DNA of 64,000 bases, taken from the NCBI RefSeq assembly GCF_023343835.1, contig NC_064437.1, positions 1,188,001 through 1,252,000 on the forward strand. Reading direction: 5' to 3'. Shown piece by piece: positions 25,401-34,669 of the stretch; position 1 is the stretch's first letter; each line of letters begins with the position of its first letter. A program made the position numbers and the translations under genes. The notes beneath the pieces are model-generated. The model was given only the letters and a program-made list of their open reading frames with translations. It had not been told where the DNA came from and did not search any database. The DNA is from Lagopus muta. Its lineage: Eukaryota > Chordata > Aves > Galliformes > Phasianidae.

Positions 25401-28198
25401 GGTGTTACATGGAGCCTACCTGAATCGGTGACTGGATTTGTCGTGCTGTTCGTGTGCAGCGTTTTGGACTCCCATGCATCCCTCCTTACAGCTGCAGCAC
25501 ACACACTTAGCTGCAGAGCTGATCCCGGAGCGCCGTGCCCGCCCTGCTGCCCAAGCTGACTCACCATCCAGCTCTGCCACCTGCTGCCTCCCTGCATGCC
25601 TTGGGTTCAGGCTGGAACAGGCTTGCAGTGCTGCAGGGCGAGTTGCTGTCGTGCAGAGCACCCTGCCTTCCCTCCTCCTCCAGCAGCTTTCAGCCTGCGT
25701 GCACTGCTGAGGAGGGGCTGGTTGTGATCTGTAGCCTCATGCAATTACTGCAACTTTGCAGACACCAGGAGCAACTTTAACACTGCTGCATGGGTTGCAG
25801 CCTCCTCCAGGAGCTGTGTTCCCACACCTTTGGGAGTTTTGCTTGGGGACTGGCAGCGTGGGCAGCAGGCACAGGTAGGGCTGCACAGCCCAGCTGCTTC
25901 CTCCCTTCCCTGAAGTTGCCAAGGTGTCCTGTGCTCCAGTTTCAGGAGCTTTGTTCCAGCTTTCGTCCAGCTAACTGCACACAGGAACCTGGGATGGAAG
26001 TATTTAGAGGAGTGTGCATGGTTTGTGCTGCAAATGCAGCAACCAAGAGCCCTGCATGCTGCCAAGCACTGCTTGGTGCTGTGATCTTTGCACTGGCATG
26101 AGTTTAAAGACTCTGAACTCAGAGACCTTCCACATTTACCCTGGATTGGGTCACTTGGAGCACAAGCAGCATTTGAACCAGTTCTGTCTCATGCCTGTCT
26201 CCTCCCAGCCACACACCTGCAAAGCAGGCTGGGGAGCCCAGGAGCTGCCTGCTCCATGGCCACGTGGCTGTGTGCACATCAGAGAGATTCGTGACTATGT
26301 TTTCAATATCTCTTCCAGGAAGTTTCTAATGCTGCCCAGTACCAATTATTAGATCCCTCCTACCTGCGTGTGAGCAGGAGGCATCGCTTGCGCATTTGCA
26401 GTAACAGGCTGCTGGATCCTGCATCCTGCTGCTGCCTGCTCCCTGCCCAGCAAAGCAGTTTCTCAGCTGCTGGATGCTGCACGCAGCCCCAGCCTGTGGT
26501 CACTGGGCTTCGGGGGTTCAGCAGGGAGAACAGCAGCTCTCTCTGCTTGTGAGTCACCGCGGGGGGTTTTGAGGAGCAGCAGGAGTCAGCTGCAAGTGGC
26601 CAAGCACGAAATACCTGTTAGGACAGCACTCGCAGGGTTTCTCACCAGTAGATCATAAGATGCTTAAGAAAAAGTTAATCGCCTTAGCTTTGTTAATAAT
26701 TTAAAGACGTTTTTAATGGATATGGGGTTGAAATTATATTTTCTCCAAGCCAGCCAATGTTGTCCCAGCTGCACTACGGACTCATTTTTTGCACATAAGT
26801 GATGCCCCGGGCAGTGTGCTGCCTGCCAGGACTGTTGGTGCAGGTTGCAGCCCCTCCTGCTTCAGAACGTGCCTGAGTTGGGTAGGAAGGGGCTCACTGA
26901 ACTTCACTGAGGCAGCACCTTCCTGTGGGAGTTCTTGGCTTTGTGCAGTGATTGAGGCAGGCAGGAGTGGGACCAAGTCCCATGTCCTCAGCACGCAGCT
27001 CACAGGTGTATTAGGGTAAGCAGGAGCATTGCTGCATGGTGCAGTGAGTTGTTAATAGGGGAAAATGCTGGAAGATGTTGGTGTGGAGGGTGCTGGGTGC
27101 TGATGGCATCACATCCTCGTTGGCAGAAAGCGCTGCTGTTAAGGGCAAGCTGGGCATTAACGCAGCAGGGCCCCGCAGGAGGGACGGGAAGTTTGGAAAC
27201 GTGGGCTGTGCCAAACCAGGGGCTTGGTGCACAGAAATGCTGTTCTCAGCACACAGAGCAGCGGGAGGAAAAACAGCACTGCTGCCCTGGCCAGCGTGTG
27301 GGTAACAGAGGCCTGCGAGGAGAGGCTGTGTGCGGCCCCAGGAAGGTCACATCCAGCTGCCTTCGGCTCGAGCCCCTGTAGTGCTGTAAATGATTTAAGC
27401 ACAGCACCACGGAGCCAATTATTCTGGAGGATCTGTATAAAACAAACACTGGAGTCTGTGCACTGCTAGTGCTCGCGTGCTGCTGCACAGACAGGTCTGA
27501 CAGGGCAGCGCTGCCTGAAAGCAGCTCTGAGCTGCTGGCTGCCTGCTCCCAGCTGTACTTACAGGGGGCTCTGTGACACATTTTGGCCAGGACCTGGTTA
27601 CCAGCGTTCCCCAAAACATTGTCCCAGTCCCTCGGTGCAGCGTTGGGGGCAGGAAGGGCTGCACCACCCCCATTGAGCTCCTCTGCCGCAGAGTCTCAGC
27701 ACTCCGTGGCCCTGCCTGGCTGGGCTCAAGCTGTGCAGGGCTGGCAGCTGTGAGCAGTGACAGCAGCAGCATCCTCCTGCCCTGCTGGATAGCAGCCAAA
27801 CGCCGCCCGCAGCGGGGTCCCTGCTTTGCCTCCTTACCCAGAGCAGCCAAGTCCCGGGGCTGTGCTTTTTTTTTTTTCCTGCTGTGCCTCCATATATGGC
27901 CATATGGGAGCAGACAGCAGCTGGGAGTATTTCTGTGAACTTTGGCTGTTGTTTTTTTTTCCCTGGGATGTTGTAAAGCTGCCACAGACCTGGGGCGGCT
28001 GGGGTGGGGGGACGGCAGAAGCGCCGCGGTACGCTGGAGCTCAGTGCAGTTTTTCTGAGGGTGTTTGGTGCTGCTCAGCCGACAGACCTGTTGTGAAAAA
28101 TACAATAATGCTTCTTGCAGCTTGTTGTGTCTTTGTAGAGAAGCAGCTCAACGTGCTGTGCCACCTTTGGAAAAATAACCGGTTGTTTTTCCCAACAG

Positions 28199-28315
28199 AG
28201 CATCGCCGGCTCGCTGAAAATGTCGGGTAAAACAGCCAGCACCACCAACAGCATAGCTCAGGCCCGCAGGACTGTCCAGCAGCTGAGAATAGAAGCCTCA
28301 ATAGAGAGAATAAAG
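28199..28315 (+). CDS. GNG12: GNG12 first coding exon
   Basis: Acceptor tttttcccaacag ends at 28198. A second AG at 28199-28200 could be used alternatively without altering the protein. There are 21 bases of 5' UTR before the ATG at 28220. The donor is ataaag|gtgaga at 28315/28316, phase 0. Encodes residues 1-32. Confidence 0.95.
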
Positions 28316-29091
28316 GTGAGAGCACAGCCTTCCCCAGCCCCTCTTTCCTCCTGGCTTCCCCAGACAGGACGTGTGCAAAGGGGACACGGGGTGGATTTTC
28401 CCTCATCTTGGAACTCGGTGTTTGCATTTCAACCTGGAAAACCTGCATGGTAGTAAGTCGTTCTTAATTGCACACCCTGTGATGGGTGCCCCATCCCTGG
28501 AGGTGCCAGCAGTGCAAACTCAGGAACACACACAGCAAGGTACTCTTTCTTGGTGCAGGGTTATGCAAGGAAAGACCATATTTAGTGTTCTAGAAAGCGT
28601 TAAGTCATCTGAGGACACTTCTGTTTATTGTCCCCAGCGTTACAGACAATAAGTTCCTTATTACAAACCTGCTGCACGATTTTGAGCCCTTCCTGTTTGT
28701 TTTTGGTCTTCTGCAGAAGCCTCGTATAAGCAGAGCCATCCTATTGCCTCGTGTCACAAACCAGTGCCAGAGCAGCTGGAGGAGCTCCCCTGTGTGGACA
28801 GGGCTGGCCCCAGGGCGAGGCACAGGGCTCTGTCTCTTGCAGGAAACAGGGTGTGGGCCTATGAGGTGCTGATGGCCCAGCATCCCTCCCTTCACACAGG
28901 GTCACATCCGCTCCTATTGCTGGTTATGGGGAAATAGTGGCCATGGTATCTTCTGTCTTCTGCAGGTGTCGAAGGCATCAGCAGACCTAATGCTCTATTG
29001 CGAAGAACACGCCAAGAAAGATCCATTGCTGATGGGCATTCCTGCTTCTGAAAACCCATTCAAGGACAAGAAGACGTGCATTTTGTTATAG
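28220..29091 (+). CDS. GNG12: GNG12, G protein gamma-12 subunit (two coding exons)
   Basis: Spliced CDS: 28220-28315 (32 codons, phase 0) joined to 28966-29091 (41 codons plus TAG), giving 73 residues. It begins [20 protein letters not shown], continues with [10 protein letters not shown] and V-S-K-A-S-A-D-L-M, and ends [12 protein letters not shown]. The N-terminal coiled helix pairs with a G-beta subunit. The C-terminal CILL is a CaaX box; Leu at the last position predicts geranylgeranylation, which anchors the beta-gamma dimer at the plasma membrane. Human GNG12, from memory, has 72 residues and ends CIIL; the extra residue here is near position 11. The start is the only ATG giving the family N-terminus, 21 bases after the acceptor. 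The gene converges on GADD45A, as in mammals. Confidence 0.97.
28966..29091 (+). CDS. GNG12: GNG12 last coding exon (coding part)
   Basis: Acceptor cttctgcag ends at 28965. Encodes residues 33-73, including the conserved E-N-P-F-K-D-K-K segment and the CaaX cysteine (codon 29077-29079), then TAG at 29089-29091. The 650-bp intron before it (28316-28965) holds nothing recognisable. Confidence 0.97.
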   Translation: MSKASADLMLYCEEHAKKDPLLMGIPASENPFKDKKTCILL

Positions 29092-30654
29092 GGGCACAGC
29101 AGTGCCTCCGCAGCTCCCTGCAGGCAGATGTGTAGGCAAACAACCTGTAAGGTACCCGGTATTCACTGTCCTCTTCTCACGTGTAGAAACCATCTCTTAG
29201 GCTTTCTGAAGCATTTCTTCTGCTCCCAGTCTCCGGTAGGAAGCGAGATTTCACGCTCAACCACTTCTCCCTTGGCCAGAGGAGCGGGGTCCCTTTGCAG
29301 AGCCGTGGCTCTGATTGCGCTCCTGCTGTGGCCTCACACACACAGACCAAAGCTGCCCGGCTTTGCTGCAGAACACAGCCAGGCTAAGAGTTGGAATCCC
29401 CATTATGAAACATCGGCGGTGTCACTCTTGTTGAAATCGAGTGCACGCAGAGCAGGGCCTCACTCTGCAGCATTCAGATGTGCATTTGTGCACGTGCACA
29501 CTTAGAAGTGCATTATCGAGCAACAGCTACCTTGAGAAATGATGGTAGTGGCTGCTGCAGAGCTCCAGGCTCCTGCTGAGGCCCTCGGTGTGCTCATTCC
29601 TCTTGGCAGGGCTTTTGTCATGTCAAACCTAATGTGTGGAGAGTCAGGTAGCCGAGGGTTTACTTCCTAGCCTTCAAGAGGAGTTGAAAAAGCAGCTTTC
29701 AGTTTTAATTCTAGTTTTCTCATGTCTCTCATCAAAAATCTGTGTTGTTATTACAAAAAAGAAAAGCTGTCCAAAGAATCAGAGGCGACAGGCTCATAGT
29801 TGCTGTCTTTGTGGAGGAGTTAGAGGTGTGGTTCTGCCACTCAAGGTCTCATTTGTGATTTGTGCAGGCACTCAGAATTTGGCTCTTTCCGAAATCCCCC
29901 TCTTGAAGGGGAAAAAATGCCAAACTGCATCCAGATTGTGGTTGTGCAGGTGTAACAGGGAGCCTTTCCATCAAGGAAGTCATTTGATATATATACATCA
30001 TAAAAAAGTCCTTGCGTGTGTGTATATAAATATATAAATATATAAACTTTAACAGGATATTTATACAAACATTGTGTATTAACAGCAGACTTCCAGGGGA
30101 CTTGTAACGATTCTGCCTTTCTCTGTAGCTGTGGTCCAGGGCTGGAGCTGTGAGCGGCCATCGCTGCGTTCCTGCGAGGGTGCTTACAGGACTTATTAAC
30201 CACTTGTAATTTACTGTCTTACGTTGCCTATTTGTCATTTCTATATTAAATTATATACGCACTGTTGATAATATATTGAGAAATTATATATTTGTTTAAC
30301 GAGGCTCTTTAACAAACAGCTCAAAAATCTGAACACGAGGCTGGCAATAAGAAAACTGTACTGCTTCCTCTGTGCTTACATTCAAATTATTTTTATAATT
30401 AGACTATTTTTCTAGCGATGATTTCCAAACGATAACGTAGATCCATGCTTACTTTTTCTTTTTTACTATCTTTGAGTCCCATTTTATAACACATCTAGTT
30501 AGACACTGTCAGTAGCTGAGCTGGGGAGGCCAGCAGGGGCATGCAGAGGCGCAGGGGCTCGTGCTTTAGCCCAAATATTGCTCCTTCCAGGAGCCATCAG
30601 TGCTGGTTAGAGCTCCTCGCCCCACCAGAGGTAGCCTGAGGTTGTGGTTTGGCA

Positions 30655-30703
30655 GCTGGACTGGTAGATAGAGGTCTTTTCCGACCAGAATGGTTCTGTG
30701 ATG
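30655..30703 (+). mobile_element. CR1 LINE 3' terminus fragment
   Basis: 'ctggactggtagatagaggt', 'cttttccgaccagaatggtt' and 'ctgtgatg' form a diverged CR1 3' end; similar but weaker sequence extends back to about 30600. Confidence 0.7.
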
Positions 30704-30874
30704 CAGGGTTGTATGTGCAGAGCCAGCCTCAGGTCCAGCTTTGTCCCTGTGCTGTTTGTGAGCCCGGACATGAGGTTCTGCTGCTCCTGTAGGCTGGAGC
30801 TCTGCCGCCTCTCGTCCTTCCCACTCGTACTGCCATCCCCCCCAGCACACAGGATGCTTACCTTTGTACTTTCT

Positions 30875-30880
30875 AATAAA
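30875..30880 (+). terminator. Candidate distal GNG12 poly(A) signal AATAAA
   Basis: AATAAA within ctttctaataaagaagtcct. ATTAAA at 30245-30250 is the proximal alternative. Confidence 0.5.
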
Positions 30881-30899
30881 GAAGTCCTGGCACGGAGCT

Positions 30900-32825
30900 C
30901 CTGGCTGCTCACTTTCTGCTCGCGTGGAACTTCTGGGCGCTCCCCCCGCTGCAGGGGGGCTGCGTGTGCCACGGGGTAAAGGGAAATCCTTTCCTTCAGA
31001 CCTTCTCACTGCTGCGTCTGATTCTCTGCACACTGAGTGCATTTTCCCACATTGTCATGCAGTGCTGACATCCTCGAAGCACCGGGGCAAAGATTCACAT
31101 CAGCATCTCCTTCACTGCCGCTTGTACTTCAAAGAGCAAAAGGGTTGTGTGTGGGCACAGTGTGCCTTTGTGTGATTGAAAACACCGTGCCAGTTCTCTT
31201 CCCTTGTTTCTCAGCTCAGACAGAGCACCTGAGAGTGACAGTGAGATGCAGATGCTGGCGTCATCACACAGCTTTGCAGGTCAGCTGTGTGTTGGTGCAT
31301 GCAGTGTATAGGGTCATGTGTGGGCTCCAGCAGCTACTTTTCTGTGTGCACCTTTGCTCTTTCACTATAAATGCAGCAGCAAAAGCACAGGAACTGTATT
31401 CTCAGTGGTACAGGAACATGGTCTCTACAGAAGAATGAAAAAGGAGAAGCGAAACCATGGGATTCTTGGGGGCAGGGTGGGAACTGCTTCGGTGCCCCCA
31501 CCTGAGCCTGCTTCGTGGCTGGCACTGCTGCCGTGTGCGTTGGGTCTCCCTTCCCCACCATCCCAGGAGCCAGCTTGGTGTGCAGCTCTGCTTCTCTGCA
31601 AGCGTGATTTTGCTGCTGCTTGATTCAAAGGGGAAGAAAAGAGTTTGGATGTACTGCAGACCCTTGGTAAAGCCATGGTTCTGTTGTGAGGGAGGAGGGG
31701 GAGTTTGTTTGATTTTTCTCTCTTTCCATTTTGCTGGTTTGCTTTGCCAAAATTGACTGTACTCGGACTTGTTGTTCTCATCTCGACATACTTTGGTTTT
31801 GAGTCAAAGGTCCCGTGTTGGTTCGCAGCCTGGGAAGGGAGGCTGTTCCCAAGCGAAAGGCTTTTAGCTTCACACGTACGCGTGTACCATCTGTACACGG
31901 AGATGGATGGGGTGCTGCAGGCTGCCCTCGCTGTGTGCTGGGCTTGTGGGAGCCAGGCCTAAAGGACGCTCTGCCACAGCCCCTGGGTGAGCAGCAGCCT
32001 GTGGGGCCCAGTGTGGGATGAAAGAAGCGAGCTGCGCTGGCACGTGTTTGGGGTCAGCTGCGCTCAGGCTTTGCTGGGTCCGTGACATCTGCGCTCCCAA
32101 AGCACCGTGCGCCAGAATGAGGCATTTTGAATGCAAAGGGAGGAGGCGGCACGGGATCAGCGCCGGGGCCGCGTTCGCTTTAGAAATGCTGACGCTGGCC
32201 ACAGGCTGTAATCACAGAGCTAAAAATAACATGTTTGGGAAGCTCCCGCGTTGGGCAGCCCCGGGCTGGGCTGCAGTGGGGATGCAGAAATTGGGGGCAC
32301 GGAGTGGGCGATGCTCACAGCTCCCCACAGCAGAAACGGGGCCTGGAAGGGGGGGCTGCTCTTTGGGGGCAGGGGAGGGATCGCTGCCCGCTTTGTGTGC
32401 AGCAACAACAACGCATGCAGCTGCTCATGGGCCCTGCTGCTCCCCCCTGCCCGGCTCTGAGAGGCACAGGGAGCAAAGCTGGGGGGGGGGGGGAAAACGG
32501 CTGCACAGTGCAGTGCTCAGGCACCGGGGCTGCAAAGGGAGCGTTGGGAAAGGGGTTCCTGCACAAAGCAGTGGGGTTTCCCCGACTTGGAAGAAGCCCC
32601 AGGCTCCGTGGGAGCTGTTAGGGCAGCTGAAACGCTTCCTCATGTTTGAACTACTCTGCAAAGCGGCGGCGCTCAAGAAAAATAAATTACATTTCCTGCA
32701 GCACGGCAGCTGCTGTTCCATTTGCTGGGTTGGGAGGGGCTGGGAGGGAGCCCAGGTGCCATTACAGGAGCAGCGCAACAGGAGCTGAGCCCGGGGACTG
32801 CGCGCGGCAAAGCAAAACCCAGCAG
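30900..32825. other. Gap between the convergent GNG12 and GADD45A 3' ends
   Basis: About 1.9 kb with no recognisable gene. The 256-codon plus-strand frame at 32018-32788 is Gly/Cys/Ala-rich with no motif and is probably chance. Notable short signals are a perfect MEF2-type site (CTAAAAATAA, 32220-32229) next to ttttgaatgcaaa (about 32125-32137), and a G13 run at 32481-32493. Confidence 0.65.
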
Positions 32826-32844
32826 CGAGGAGCAGAGTCAAAAC

Positions 32845-32850
32845 TTTATT
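32845..32850 (-). terminator. GADD45A: GADD45A poly(A) signal AATAAA
   Basis: tttatt on the plus strand within caaaactttatttcaaa. It is the first canonical signal downstream of the stop codon. Confidence 0.8.
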
Positions 32851-33340
32851 TCAAAAAACAAACCCCAAAAAAACAAAGCGCCGTCCCATTTCCAACAATT
32901 ACATCACCGTGGCTGCTTGCAGCAGCAGCTAAAAGACGTGCGGCTGTGGACCAACTGCTCGAGGGTAGTCCGGTTCTCAAACCTCAAGAGTATAAATAAT
33001 TTTTTTTCCATCAATATCATAAAATAACTTATTATATATCTTAGCATTAAAAACTTGAGAATCAACATCCCAAAAAATACAATAAAATCGTTTGCGAAGC
33101 GTTCCGATTCAACCTTTTTGGAGCTCCTTTTAAAGAGATTTCAACCAGAAACTGTGAAGTTGCACTTGACAAAGAAAAACCAGCCCAAGGGCCGGTCGGC
33201 ATCGCGGTGTCCCCACTCCGGGGATGGGGGTTGGCTCTTCCAGCTCCGCTTCCGTGCTCCTCTCCAACACCTCGGCGGTCAACGTGATAACAGCTTAATT
33301 ATTATTAAATCCTTTGTTTGGTTGTTTGTTTTTCTTCCCA

Positions 33341-33400
33341 AATTTTTTTGTTTGTTTTGTTTTTTTGTTGTTTTTTTTTGTTTGTTTTGTTTCCCTCCCC
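33341..33400. repeat. T/G-rich simple tract in the GADD45A 3' UTR
   Basis: Runs of T interrupted by single G (tttgtttgttttg type). On the transcribed strand it is A-rich with C interruptions. Confidence 0.85.
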
Positions 33401-33490
33401 TCCCTCCTGTTCTTCCTTTTATCGGGGTGGAGGTCGATCAATTCCTGAGCAACGGGTTGAAAAAATGATTTGGTGATGTTTGGGACGCGG

Positions 33491-33604
33491 TCACCGCTCG
33501 GGGAGGTTGATCACCGGCACCCACTGATCCATGTAGCGACTCTCCCGGCAGAAGCACATCAGCTGACTCAGCGCTGGATCCTTCCATTGGGAGGCGTGGG
33601 GATT
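33491..33604 (-). CDS. GADD45A: GADD45A coding exon 4
   Basis: Acceptor tatccag, then [12 protein letters not shown] and on to the terminal N-L-P-E-R and TGA (33493-33491). Confidence 0.97.
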   Translation of the reverse strand, partial: NPHASQWKDPALSQLMCFCRESRYMDQWVPVINLPER

Positions 33605-34298
33605 CTGGATAAAAGGTGGGAAAAATGCTGGTTGAGCAAGAAATCCACTTAAATAACAGCACATTTGGTCCCGGGGAGATTGCCGAGGCTTTTGCCGACG
33701 GCTCGGCCTCAGGAACCTCCCCGGGACGTTGGCATTGAGTCATCACCGATGGACTCACCGTGACCAAGACGCAATGGAGATCAGTGGGTGGTTCAGGACC
33801 GCCGTCGGGAAGCAACAACTGGGCCAAGCGAGCCGGGTTGCTGACCCGCAGGATGTTGATGTCGTTCTCGCAGCAGAAAGCTTGGATTAAGGTGAAGTGG
33901 ATTTGCAGCGCTGCGTCTCCTTCTTCTTCCTCGTCGGCGGCCAAGAGGCACAAAACCACGTTGTCGGGGTCACTGGGGGGGGAGGAGGCAGCGGAGTCAG
34001 CACTGGGGGGGATCGGAGGGGGACCGGGCACTGGGTAGGGGACACCGAGAGCGGTTCACTCACACGTTGAGCAGCTTGGCCGCCTCGTAGACACCCAGGG
34101 TGAGGCTCCGCTGGCTCAGCGCCTTGCTCAGCACCTCCTCCAGCGCGTCCCCCGCCTGCTCCATCCTGCACACGCACGCAGCTCATCAGCACCCGGGCGT
34201 TCGGCCGTCCCCTCCCTCGCCACCCAAGTTGCTCGCAACCCCCCCGCTCCCTACCTGCCGGCGGTGCGCTGGTCGCCAGGCAGCTCCTCCAAAGTCAT
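33491..34298 (-). CDS. GADD45A: GADD45A, growth arrest and DNA-damage-inducible protein alpha (four exons)
   Basis: Minus-strand CDS: 34298-34255, 34165-34064, 33972-33759, 33604-33491, giving 157 residues. It starts [10 protein letters not shown]. Recognisable blocks are [39 protein letters not shown], and the C-terminus [12 protein letters not shown]. This is the small L7Ae/L30e-like fold of GADD45 proteins: a p53-, BRCA1- and stress-induced nuclear factor binding PCNA, p21, CDK1 and MAP3K4, and linked to active DNA demethylation. The acidic patch A-D-E-E-E-E-G-D matches the family's MAP3K4-binding region. Human is 165 residues (from memory); the eight-residue difference falls in the loop before D-L-H-C-V-L-V-T. 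All splice sites are GT-AG and phases match the mammalian gene. Identification is certain. Confidence 0.98.
33759..33972 (-). CDS. GADD45A: GADD45A coding exon 3
   Basis: 214 bases between acceptor ccccccag and donor cacg|gtgagt. Encodes the central sheet, the acidic patch and the loop that is shorter than in mammals ([16 protein letters not shown]). Confidence 0.97.
34064..34165 (-). CDS. GADD45A: GADD45A coding exon 2
   Basis: 102 bases between acceptor tgtgcag and donor aacgt|gtgagt. Encodes residues 15-48 and part of Val49, including the first helix ([12 protein letters not shown]). Confidence 0.97.
34255..34298 (-). CDS. GADD45A: GADD45A coding exon 1
   Basis: Codons 1-14 plus two bases ([14 protein letters not shown]). 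Donor ggcag|gtaggg on the minus strand. The ATG at 34298-34296 is the family start. Confidence 0.97.
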
Positions 34299-34460
34299 AG
34301 TGCGGCCGCGCGGAAGAGGAGCGCTGCCACCGCACGGCCCGGCCCCGCTCCGCGCTCCCGGCCGCCGCCGCTCCGCTCCCTTCTCGCCGCCGCCTCTGCG
34401 GGACAAAGGCGCCCCCACCGTCGTTATCCGGCCCGCTCCCAGCCAACCCGCACTGCCTAC

Positions 34461-34495
34461 ATTTGCATACGCGCGTTCTATTGGTTCATGCAAAT
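34461..34495 (-). promoter_or_regulatory. GADD45A: GADD45A proximal promoter: octamer - CCAAT - octamer
   Basis: ATTTGCAT (34461-34468) and ATGCAAAT (34488-34495) are inverted perfect Oct-1/POU octamers flanking a CCAAT box (ATTGG, 34480-34484). Human GADD45A is known to be driven by OCT-1 sites and a CAAT box bound by NF-Y, which mediate p53-independent induction, including by BRCA1. The module lies about 165-200 bp upstream of the ATG. A further CCAAT (ATTGG) is at 34579-34583. No TATA box is evident. Confidence 0.85.
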
Positions 34496-34601
34496 GAGCT
34501 CTCGGCTTCTCGCCGCCCGGCGCCGAACTCCGCCACCGGGCAGCGCTGCCACGGGAACCGGCGGGGCGGCGGCCGCTGATTGGCTGCGGGGGGAAACGAG
34601 A

Positions 34602-34669
34602 GGGCGTGGCTCGAGGAAGGGGGTGTGGTCTGCGTCTTGGGGGCGTGGCCTGACGGAAAGGGGCGTGGC
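34602..34669. promoter_or_regulatory. Four evenly spaced GT/CACCC boxes upstream of GADD45A
   Basis: GGGCGTGGC at 34602-34610, GGGTGTGGT at 34621-34629, GGGCGTGGC at 34641-34649 and again at 34661-34669. Start-to-start spacing is 19, 20 and 20 bp. These are KLF/Sp-family binding motifs. They lie 300-370 bp upstream of the GADD45A ATG. Confidence 0.7.

Larger units (their letters stand above)
12453..28198 (+). other. GNG12: GNG12 intron 1
   Basis: A 15.7-kb intron with no recognisable coding exon. Contents: CR1 copies (13315-13403, 17985-18115, 19078-19430), a GGGGT-rich minisatellite (14944-14985), G10 at 18321-18330, (GT)9 at about 24180-24197, and AT-rich islands in otherwise GC-rich DNA (13910-14000, 15595-15720, 26640-26760) that could be conserved non-coding elements. 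Long frames here (for example minus-strand 22593-23282) look like chance frames in stop-poor sequence. Confidence 0.7.
29092..30900 (+). other. GNG12: GNG12 3' UTR (extent inferred)
   Basis: After the stop the DNA becomes progressively AT-rich (29,980-30,490 holds long TATA/ATATAT tracts), typical of the long 3' UTRs of this gene family. Candidate ends are ATTAAA at 30245-30250 and AATAAA at 30875-30880. A CR1 3' terminus at about 30655-30703 lies between them, so use of the distal site would place CR1 sequence in the mRNA. Confidence 0.6.
32825..33490 (-). other. GADD45A: GADD45A 3' UTR
   Basis: About 665 bases on the minus strand. It includes a long A-rich, C/A-interrupted tract (33341-33400, read as T/G on the plus strand) and AT-rich segments around 32990-33075 and 33295-33310. 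It ends at a canonical AATAAA (32850-32845 on the minus strand, inside ttgaaataaagtttt). Confidence 0.8.

Noticed and set aside
27419-28105. 228-codon minus-strand frame just before the GNG12 coding exon
   Set aside because: Composition typical of antisense chance frames; no motif.
32018-32788. 256-codon plus-strand frame between GNG12 and GADD45A
   Set aside because: Gly/Cys/Ala-rich, includes the G13 run, no motif; chance frame.
33438-34031. Single long minus-strand frame across GADD45A exon 3
   Set aside because: It reads through introns; the spliced GADD45A model explains the conserved residues.
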